64,000 nucleotides of DNA from Byssothecium circinans (lineage: Eukaryota; Ascomycota; Dothideomycetes; Pleosporales; Massarinaceae). The notes below the pieces were generated by a model that saw only the letters and a program-made list of their open reading frames with translations, ran no database searches and had not been told where the DNA came from. Of the stretch, positions 55,356 to 64,000 are shown in pieces. Each line of letters begins with the position of its first letter. Positions within the stretch are counted from its first letter, which is position 1. Position numbers and translations under genes: made by a program. The DNA is taken from NCBI GenBank assembly GCA_010015675.1, contig ML976978.1, positions 1,400,326-1,464,325 of the forward strand, in the 5' to 3' direction.

Positions 55356-57801
55356 ATGTCATCGAATCCGTCTGTCAGCGGTAGCCACGGCGCCCGAGTG
55401 CCTATTCCACGTCTACATCGCGCCGTCCCACCCCCAGACTCCTCTCAGAAAAGCAGGCGCAGGGTCGCACGGGCATGTACAGCATGTCGCGCCCACAAGA
55501 TCAAATGCTCTGGCCATCAGCCACAGTGTAAGCACTGCGAGTCCACGTCCCGCGAGTGCATCTACATCATGCCCCGCAAGGACAGACTCAAAATGTTAGC
55601 ATGTCTTCCTCTCATCGAGGCTCGACTGACGCGGGCGCAGTGTTTCCGATCGGTGTGTCCAGTTGGCCGGTCTTCTCAATACCGTCAAAGACAAGGTCGG
55701 TGAAGCTGACAACGTAGCCATCACTAACCTGCTCACTACGGTATGCTGCCTTCAACTCGAACCCACACGACTTCAGGCTACTAATCGACCCAGGTTGAGG
55801 CAGACCTTTCCGACATCATAACTGCCCCTTCATCACCCCTGACTAACCCAGATGGCGACGAGGCGAGAGAGTCGCGCACAATCTTCGATGGCCGGAATGT
55901 CGATCCTAGAGAGCAGGTCGAAACAAAGTCCTTGGACCTTCTGGACGAAAATCTCCACGAAAGCAACCAATCGCGGGCGACAGGCTTCGTGGGCAAGAAT
56001 TCAGAGGTCGAGTGGTTCCGAGCATTGCGGCTTCAAGAAAAATCCGAAGAAGAAGCGGCCTCGTCCAGACTACCACCAGCCGCACGAACGGGGCCGAGTT
56101 CAACCGGAGGAACGGCCGAGCAAGTCAACTCTGTATCCTTTTACCAGGACAATGCAAGCATCGACCTAGACGTCTACGTGGAGCCGTACGAATTACCCGC
56201 GCCCGAAGTCGCCGAGCACCTGTTGGCAGTTTATATGGACAAGGTCCACGACAACTTTCAAATCCTTCCGAAGAAGCTATTCCAGGATCAGTGCTACAGA
56301 TACTTCAAGACTTCGCAAGAGGGCGGCACTGCCTCGAGGTTGAATCCCAAGTGGCAAGCCATCGTCAACTTGATCTTCGCAATTGGTGCCAAATATACCC
56401 ATGTCAATACAGGCTGGCAAGCAAACCATGAAGATCATCTCATTTACCAAGCGAGAGCGCGGTCGTTTGGATGGAACAACACCACTCTCACACAACATCC
56501 CGACCTTCCTCAGATCCAAGTAGCTGGCCTTCTGGCTTTCTACTATCTCTCCGTAGGTCAAATCAGCCGGTGAGTGCCATCGCGCTGGACTATGTCGCGC
56601 TCGGCTAACAGATTGTAGGGCATGGGTTGTCGTTGGCATGGCACTCCGCTTCGCACAGGCACTCGGCCTCCACGTTCGCAACGAAGATCCTTCAGCGTCT
56701 GCTTCGAAACGAGAAGTTCTGGTACGCATCTGGTGGAGTCTCTATTCTCTCGACCGCCATCTCAGCGTTATTACCGGTCGGCCCAGCATAATAGTCGACG
56801 GAAGTTGTTCCGTCCCACTGCCAATACCCCTTCCATCAGACGAAATAGACGATGACACTGATGGCTTGAGGTGGATGAGCAGGCCCGACTCATCCGGGTC
56901 TGGTAGTAGCAAAGGAGACGCAAATTCAGGATCTTTTATAAAGGCCATCGCGCAAATGGCTATCATTACGCAAAGCATACTCTCGGGGGTGTATTCGGCG
57001 GCAACCATGGTGCGAACGCCACTTGCTGTTCAGCAGGACATCATTGAACTCGGTCGACGGCTCGATAACTGGGTCTCGACTCTCCCAACCGACTTCAACT
57101 TCCAAATTGAACGGCCTCATGCACAGCCTTTTTTCCGCGAACGAACATTGCTCGCCTTCCAATTTTACAGCGGGAGAATACTTCTCACGCGTCCATGTCT
57201 GGGTGGACTAGGGCAGCAGGATAATGACCCCAATGAAGAAAGCTTTTTGCGACAGATGGCTGGCATCTGCGTTGACGCGGCCAAAGCACAGCTTGACCTG
57301 CTGCCAGATAAGCCCGAAGTTGTTTTCGTCTTTGAAAACGGTCCTTGGTGGACCATAGTGCATTACTTGATGCAAGCCCTCGCCGCAATTCTTCTCGCGC
57401 TTTCCTACTCTTCCTTAGGCCGCTCGTACGACTCCAGCTTGGCCGTCTATGCAAAAAAGACAATCCGCTGGTTGCGTACGTTGAACGACCCTGTTGCCTC
57501 CCGGGCCTATTGCGTTGCCTTTTCATCGTTCGAGATGGTGGCAAAGAGGCGCTCTCTAGATATCTCGGACTTGTGGGTCGAACATGCAATGGCGTTCCCC
57601 AGCTCCACAGGTTCCATGGCAGAAAGCGAGGGAGTCGATCTGGGAAACTTTCCGACAATGCCTGGGGGTGGTGGTGTGATTCCTGCATCAAACTCGTTCG
57701 ATCCTTTCCCTATCGACCCAATGATGGTCAGTCCGACATTTCCTGGTCAGCCAGACAGGTCTGGTTACGGCAACTTTGGCTCCTACGAACCTCCCACCTA
57801 G
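55356..57801 (+). CDS. Zn2Cys6 transcription factor with Fungal_trans domain
   Basis: Four exons with introns 55595-55640, 55741-55793 and 56570-56618 encode 765 residues. The DNA-binding cluster at residues 41-68 is CTACRAHKIKC followed by CKHCESTSREC (spacing CX2CX6CX6CX2CX6C), then a basic linker RKDRLK and a short coiled-coil-like helix in exon 2. The middle region matches the Fungal_trans (PF04082-type) domain: LLAFYYLSVGQISRAWVVVG, MALRFAQALGLH, then VRIWWSLYSLDRHLSVITGR with PSII. The C-terminus is Gly/Pro/Ser-rich, likely an activation region. The first two introns are needed to keep the frame between the zinc cluster and the rest. It sits between a P450 and a cutinase; it may control a neighbour, but that is only a guess from position. 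Confidence 0.9.
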
Positions 57802-59891
57802 GACCAAGTGGACCTGCACATACTGATGAGGACGCGGACGCTCTGATTCCATGAACATTTTGCGGACGTATTCGTGTGAAACTCTCGCGCTCTGGAAAGC
57901 GTTAGCGGGACGTGGTTCTTTGTGGTGGCAATTTGGGGCTGCCTGGCGCTCGCCGAAAATGACAGAGGCTTCGGTGGTGGCTATGTTCTTTAACGGACCG
58001 TATACGGTGTTTGTATTAATATGAAGGTACGGCCGCAGCGATTGGGATTCTCCATTTCGGCGTTATTGTCAAAGGACAATTACCCTGAGGTGCCTTCTCC
58101 AACAGCCAGGAAAGGTTTCTACAGAATCAAGTTCCATACGAAGGATCTGTGTGCGAATACTTACAGTGTCCAGTGGCTCCATCACAGCTAACATACAATG
58201 TTGCAGGTACAGCTTTCTGAGAGGGTGACCTATCGCGACACCTTCCCCAACATGCATATGTATGTACCTGGGTGTGACATGCAGCAACGCAAGAAGCTAA
58301 GCTTTCCCAATCGTCCAAAAGAAAAAAGTAACTAATGGTCCTATTGGCCCAGTCCTTGTTGTTTTTTTCTGCATCGGCTTCTCGGCTGTTTCACGCCGAA
58401 ATCCCGAGCTTCTTCATTCACCGACGAGGAACATCCATCGTACGATTTCTCGGATGCAGAATATTAGGACGTACCGGTATGGGCAATACACAGCTGTCGT
58501 TACGGAGCGGAAGGGTTCCGTGTATATTTACTGCAGTGGCGTTGCCGAGGTTCATGCTTTGTACGACACTTAGCACCTCGACCGCGCGTTTTGGGCATGA
58601 AGCAGTGCTCTAGACGCCTCTGCACCTATCTGTTTTGCGTGAGTTCTCCAAACTGTCTCTCCTCATGATATAGAAGTTTGAAACCGGGCTCGGGCGTACA
58701 GTTTTTGCCTCATCTGAGAGGGAGAGGAAAGTACTGAGCTTCGTGAGTTATCACGTACCCAACTCCAAACTGTCCTCCCAACTTCGCATTGTACTGTCTA
58801 CACCTCATCCCTGTCTCTCCTCAGCAGTCTCTCCACAACTCATGAAGCTTTCATTCTCTCCAAACTCGGTCTAATTTAAAGCATGTCTTTGATTTCCAAA
58901 TTTTCTTTTGTGTTGAACTTGTTTGACAATATTGCGCCACACCATCCTGAAACGACTTAGGGATCACCGTCGTTTAGCGTGCATCCATCACGGTCCAAGG
59001 CGATCACCTCCTTCGTATATACCACAGCAGACAAACCAGGAAGCAGTTCTAAGCACACGCTGGTTGAACAGCTGTACCTGTCAAATCCAAGTTGACAGCC
59101 GTCGACATGCAAGGCCACAAGTTGCCGATATAAACTATGAAAACGATCGTCTAACCACTGAAGCATCCGCCATCGTCACCGCACCACAATGTTTTGGTCA
59201 TTGCCTCAGATCCAGATGCTCGGACAGAGGATCTACGATGGCCCAATCACCACCGCGCTCGCCTTTAGCAAGCCTCGGAACAAGCACCCAAGCGTGAACG
59301 TCCCAGGCCCACCCCTCGCATGACCAGTCCAACGGGAATACTAAGACAACGACCGTTCTCAGTCATCCCATTAACCAGTTTCCTATACCCATGGCCCATG
59401 TCCCTAACACATTCGACATCGAGCACTGAGGGCCACTCGTTCCGAACAACTTCCTCGGCTCATCGACTTTCTGCCCAATGGGTCATTTTGTTTCACTCCC
59501 AGTCGTCGCAGAATCGAGGGGATGCGGTGGTGGCACTAATATTTTTACTTTGGAAGTACCGCTACGTACCTTGAGTAGTCCAGACGTGTGGCATGGATTT
59601 GGGATGAGCGACATGGTTTGGTATCTTTCTTTCAAATTGCGGTTCCTGGGCGTGCCACATGGTGGAGCGAAGTGTCGTGTGATACTGGTTTGGAGATGGA
59701 GGTATAAAGAGGTCTTCAAACCTTCTCCCTTGTTCAGAAGTAGTTATCAGCTTTTGCGTATATATATCTCTCTACTTTCTTTTTTCCTTTGTACAAGGCC
59801 AGATCGGCCCCTTTATCCAATTCCCATTCACTTCGATCTCGAGATCTTTTTTCCATCATTGCGCTTGCTAACCTTTTATACAACATCAACA
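57802..59891. other. Intergenic, nothing seen except cutinase promoter
   Basis: About 2.1 kb without a convincing protein. The right end carries the TATA box (59703) and CT-rich leader of the cutinase gene. Confidence 0.55.
59703..59708 (+). promoter_or_regulatory. TATA box of the cutinase gene
   Basis: TATAAA 189 nt before the start codon, with a long CT-rich leader following. Confidence 0.5.
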
Positions 59892-60703
59892 ATGCACACC
59901 AAAGCCTTCCTCACTCTTGCGCTCGCGGGCCTGGCTACCTCTTCCCCCATTCAGAAGCGCCAGACTCGAACGACATCGAGCGAGTTCTCCCAAGGAGGCT
60001 GCCGAGACGTCCTCTTCGCGTGGGCCCGCGGGTCCACTGAACAGGGAAACATGGTGCGCCCTCTCCTTCACCTCTTCCCCCATCACCAACCCCAGCACAC
60101 ACACAAACTAACAAACCCCAGGGCAGCATCGTCGGCCCCCAAACTTCAGACGGCATCAAAGCGCAATTCGGCGCCGAAAACGTCGCCACCGAAGGCATCA
60201 ACTACGCGGCGGCGCTCGCCCCGAACGCGCAACCAGGCGGCACAGACGCAAAGTCGAAAAAGCTCATGCAAGACACGCTCACCGCCATGGCGACGCAATG
60301 CCCAGACTCGGTAATCGTAGCGGGCGGCTACTCGCAAGGCGCGGCGGTCAACCACCGGGCCATCGAAGACCTCCCCGCCGCGACGCAGGACCGCATCGCG
60401 GGCGTGGTGCTCTACGGCGACACGCAGAAGCAGCAGGACAATGCGCAGATCCCCGGGTTCCCGCAGGAAAAGACCATGATCATCTGCGCGCCCGGCGATG
60501 CCGTGTGCAGGGGCTCGCTGACCATTCTGCCCGCCCATCTGAGTTATGGGCGGAATGCCGGGGAGGGGTCGGCGTTTTTGAATACGCAGATTGCGAATGC
60601 TATGGCTGCTGCTAAGGCGAGGAAGGCGAAGAGGGAGGCTGAGGACAAGAGGGAGAGTGTTGCGGAGGAGGTTGGGAAGAGGGCGGTGGGGATTGCGGCG
60701 TAG
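59892..60703 (+). CDS. Secreted cutinase (alpha/beta hydrolase)
   Basis: Two exons with a 68-nt intron (60054-60121; GTGCGC, branch ACTAAC, acceptor CCAG) encode 247 residues. A signal peptide (MHTKAFLTLALAGLATSS) is followed by a Kex2-type KR site. The catalytic Ser is in GGYSQGAAV, the Asp in ICAPGDAVC, and the His in LPAHLSYG, in the usual order and spacing. ARGSTEQGNMG with GCRDVLF marks the oxyanion strand. Four cysteines match the two conserved disulfides. It hydrolyses cutin polyester or other short-chain esters outside the cell, often during plant surface contact or saprotrophy. An odd feature is a C-terminal extension of about 35 residues, rich in Ala, Lys, Arg and Glu, after the normal end of the fold. 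Confidence 0.94.
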
Positions 60704-61611
60704 GTCTTTTTGGGGGGAACTTGTTTATAGTGGATGGATGGATTGGATGATATATAGGGGGAATGCGCATGCCTTGTACGTTTTGGGGTGACTTTCCACT
60801 TTCCACTTTTTCCACTTTTTCTTTTTCTTTTTCTTTTTCTTTTTCTTTTTCTTTTTCTTTTTCTTTTTCTTTTTCTTTTTCTTTTTCTTATTCTTATTCT
60901 TATACGCAGTTATGATGGACGCGAAGTATTTCCTAGCTTGAATCGTTCTCTCTGGTTCGTCTTTCCGTGGCCCCCGATTGCCTGGTTCTGGTCTCGCCTT
61001 TGCAATAGATACACACGTGCACGCCAATCTTCACGCCTCACAGCTGTCTGTATAACTGACATCTTTGCGCATTAAAAATGTCTACACAACTGACATCCAT
61101 CTTCGCTATCTATCACACCCGCCGTCTGTCCATTTCACTGACACTGACGCCTTTAACACTTCAACGCCTCTCGCCATGTGGCAGGTTCTGATTCCATGGA
61201 ACTAGGGGACACTATGGATTTGGAAACAGTCTATTTCTAATCCCTCAGCAACAAGCATTTGGAATGATCGCGCCGGAGTGGTGTGCATGTGTAAAAGCGA
61301 TGAAACTGTTAGTTTCACTTGGGGTAGGGGGTGTGGTGAAACGCATTGCCGACGCAAGAAACTATGGCACGGATCTTCCGGAGCGACAAGTGAAGTTTAA
61401 TATTCGTCGTGTGGAAAGCGGTTTGAGATACCATTTATATAGCGCTGAAGAAATCTTTGGCAGATTCGCTCATACTATCATCTAATACCCCAAGGTAGGA
61501 TCTATCTTTTTTTTTTTTCTTTGCAAAATATAAGTACACAAACGCAAAACAGACCAAGTAACTTCCTTCCCAATCAAACAACAAATAAAACCAAGCACCC
61601 AAAAAATTTAA
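60704..61611. other. Intergenic between convergent genes
   Basis: Contains the CTTTTT microsatellite in the cutinase 3' flank. Nothing protein-like; the frames seen are translations of the repeat. Confidence 0.6.
60815..60902 (+). repeat. Hexanucleotide microsatellite (CTTTTT)n
   Basis: About twelve CTTTTT units, fading into CTTATT at the right. At the left the units grade from CTTTCCA through CTTTTTCCA, which shows how the array grew. It lies about 110 nt after the cutinase stop codon. Confidence 0.93.
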
Positions 61612-62577
61612 CTAACCGTGCTGAATCGGCCCAAAAAACCCAACCCTCGTAATGAAAAATGCATCCGGCGCGTTATTCAACTCATAAGACGTAAAGGTCA
61701 CACAGACAGACATATGCAACTCACCCACCAACGCCGTCGGAGCGTTGATAATAGCAACGACATCTGCATAACCCCCAAACGGCCCCGTGCCGGTACACGT
61801 CCTCTGCCACTGATTGCAAACCTCTCCACCGAAGATGCGCTCCGAGTCTGCGAAGACGGAGTACGTGAGCGCATCAAGCGAGACGCCAGACTCGCTGTCT
61901 GGGATAGAGCGGCCCATGGTGAGTGTCAAGTTCCAGTTTCCCGAACTTGTGATGTTGACGATTTGAGAAATGCAGAGGGAGCGGATAGATGCCTTCCAGG
62001 GTGCGGAGGAGATGCCGTAGCCGGTGACGCCGGAAGGGTCTCTGAGGTATTTCCCCGTGAGGCTTTCCTTGTTTGGCACGGTGGGATTACCGGACACTGT
62101 CCATCCGCTTGGTGTGGAAAAATTGCCGTTTGTGATGACGTCTTGCCCGTCCGGGTCCGTGGTTGGGGAGGCGGCCGCGCCAGCGGTGTATATATGGAGA
62201 GGTGATTGGGGCCACCGCAGATCTGCCCCGAGTTCCCTGCGCAAGGCATGAAGCAGTTGCTGCTATCTGCTATGCTCGAGCTTTCGCGGATTGTAGTGTC
62301 ACACTATACTTTGGTTAACGTCGATGGAAAGTATTTGGGTTCGAGAATTGACATCGAAGCATTGATCAGAGTACTCCAGCCCGGCGATGGAATAGCCTGC
62401 TTCAGTGCAGAACTGCTGGCATCCTTCGATGGTCATGCCAGTGCGGTCGAAATAAAAGGTCTGACGCAGCGTTCGCAGGTCAATACTATCTATGTAACAT
62501 CCTTCATACTTCAATGAAAGTGAGGGTTCCACAATGGGTAATACTGCCGTGACGAGAGCCGGTGATGTGTATCGCAT
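61612..62577 (-). pseudogene. Secreted WSC-domain protein with TA-insertion frameshift
   Basis: The start at 62577 opens with a hydrophobic secretion signal and then a WSC carbohydrate-binding domain: YEGCYID, GMTIEGCQQFCTEAGY and LEYSDQCF. A 49-nt intron (62304-62352; weak donor GTCAAT, branch GTTAAC, acceptor ATAG) leads to DSSNCFMPCAGNSGQICGG and LSIYT, completing the Cys pattern. At the TATATAT run (62189-62195) the frame is lost: the expected AGAAASPTTDPDGQ and the whole C-terminal half (NGNFSTPSGWTVSGNP to the stop at 61612) continue only if two bases are skipped. The C-terminal half looks like a beta-sandwich binding domain. As it stands, translation would end near 61926 in unrelated sequence. 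It may be a slippage mutation, a pseudogene or a sequencing error. Confidence 0.7.
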
Positions 62578-64000
62578 TGTATGTAGTTGGTATTTGAGGT
62601 TCCTGGATAAAGGATGGAATTTTTGGGTTCGCTATTCATTTAAGGATTGACAATGATGGTTGGGCAAACCAAGTCCTTGAGGCGCGCTATAGGGCCACAT
62701 CCAATCGTGATGCTACCAATTGCAATGATGGGCTTGAGTGTTGTTATGATGGGCATAGATTTTTCTGCTTTACTTTCGCATGATGTAGTTGACGTGTTGA
62801 GAGAAGTGGTGATGAGCGTTGGATATGCGTCGGCGAGGCGTGCCGAGCTAGTTGATTGGAGGAGTTTTTTTATTTATGATGGATAACTCTGCGTTGTGTT
62901 TTGGTGGCTGGACCGTCCCACTGCAAAACATCGTGACTCTCTTTCCGCTGCAAATCATACAGTATCGCGTTCATCCGCGTAAGTATTTGTGTCTAATAGC
63001 CAAATAGAAGCATAGTACAGGAACAAGCGTACACCGGATCTGGAGATGCGATGAATGGTGGTGACGAAGATGCCTCGGTGGTGCATGTGGTGAGAGGAAG
63101 GAATAGCTAAGTAGGGCTTACCGATAACGTCACGTCACGTCCAGCTTGCGACGCATCAATCTAACACTCAACAGCATCACTCAAGTACCGTAATACTGTC
63201 GGGCCAAATTAGCATCTCATCCGTCCAGATACCGGGTTCTCTGGAACCCTTTGTAGACCTACGCCTATCCATTCAACTGCTAGAAATTTTGTGCTTGCTA
63301 TCACCTTAACCCCTACCCTGCCTGACTGTCCCTGAAAACACCCCCGGATGGTTGTCGATGATTCCTCAAAGAAAGGTTTTCCTAATTAGTTCTCACGGCT
63401 CCTCGCCCGGACAGGTTCCCTCCGATGACTCATCTCATCTGAACGTGGGGCTCACATCCACCCCTACTTCAGCCTTGAACGTACCTTACACGCGCTTCTA
63501 ATTGAATCACAATGCCAAAGTAATCGAGGAGAAAGAAAGTACGTACAATAGTATTCAGCAAATTCTTCGACTAGCTTACCGGTTCTAAAAAAATCCTCAA
63601 CCACTCCGACATGAGCACACAGCAACAACCTTGGAACGTCAACTAGCAGCGTTGCCAACCTCAGACTTACCCACTCCCAAACGCACCTAAACCGAATTTT
63701 TTGTCCGCAAGAACCGAAGTGAGTATAACACTTTACTAATCAGAATTCCGACGTCTATAGCCTCAAGCATATTGCCGCTCCTCGGTTGCTTGGTCACGAG
63801 CCTCGGTGGAATATATACATTCCCTAAGGTATATATGAAGAAGAGTATTGACGGCGTCAACACACTCTCAAATTGTTTGGTTTGTTGAGGTAGGAGGAGA
63901 TCATATCAGAGAGAGCTGAGAAACAACTGTCCCCGATCCTGAGCCAGTATATACTATGCCATTTGGGTCATAGTGTGTTTATTCTCAGTCCTCGAGGCTG
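62578..64000. other. Intergenic, nothing seen
   Basis: 1.4 kb to the window edge. Only short frames without family features; the left end is the WSC gene promoter. Confidence 0.55.

Noticed and set aside
52210..60703. A secondary metabolite cluster around the P450
   Set aside because: No polyketide synthase, peptide synthetase, terpene synthase or similar core enzyme is present.
60725..61027. Poly-Lys minus-strand frame
   Set aside because: It is a translation of the CTTTTT microsatellite.
1..64000. CRISPR arrays, bacterial operons or phage genes
   Set aside because: No spaced direct repeats of that kind; spliceosomal introns throughout show a eukaryotic nuclear genome.

Overview
The window is nuclear DNA of a filamentous ascomycete fungus. 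Most genes are split by one to four short introns (about 46-120 nt) with GTRNGT-type donors, CTRAC-like branch sites and YAG acceptors. The proteins are fungal types: eEF3, Zn2Cys6 regulators, UV damage endonuclease, a Mug190/tricalbin-like protein, cutinase and WSC. A Dothideomycete (Pleosporales-like) genome is my best guess from the protein flavour and the RIP-like AT-rich island at the left edge; this is inference, not proof.

Left part (1-22.3 kb) is gene-poor. Positions 1-605 are an AT-rich, TpA-rich island with a 130-bp tandem repeat and a decayed pogo/Fot1-like transposase N-terminus, ending sharply at a small coiled-coil gene (622-1311). A 5-kb empty stretch follows, then a UV damage endonuclease gene (6230-8653), a Zn2Cys6 regulator (11583-14168), and long intergenic DNA with microsatellites. 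One 55-residue Cys/His-rich gene (18414-18637) is embedded in it.

Middle part (22.3-51.1 kb) is dense housekeeping DNA: a C2/SMP lipid-transfer-type membrane protein, divergent N-acetylglucosamine-6-phosphate deacetylase, an F-box-like protein, an intron-containing tRNA-Val(AAC), SAGA subunit Sgf11, RNase P/MRP subunit Pop1, a SAM methyltransferase, an MFS exporter, a luciferase-fold protein divergent from an NmrA-like reductase, a URE2-like glutathione transferase, a sugar transporter gene broken by a frameshift, a 63-residue secreted six-cysteine protein, and translation elongation factor 3.

Right part (52-64 kb) is more accessory: a cytochrome P450, a second Zn2Cys6 regulator, a secreted cutinase, and a WSC-domain protein gene whose frame is broken by an extra TA dinucleotide. 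There is no obvious biosynthetic core enzyme, so I do not call a metabolite cluster.

Most worth following are the cluster of GATC sites upstream of the UV endonuclease with its two possible starts (mitochondrial versus nuclear), the two tiny intron-containing Cys-rich genes, and the two frameshifted genes that may be recent losses or assembly errors. All exon boundaries were read by eye from splice signals and frame continuity; no transcript evidence was available.
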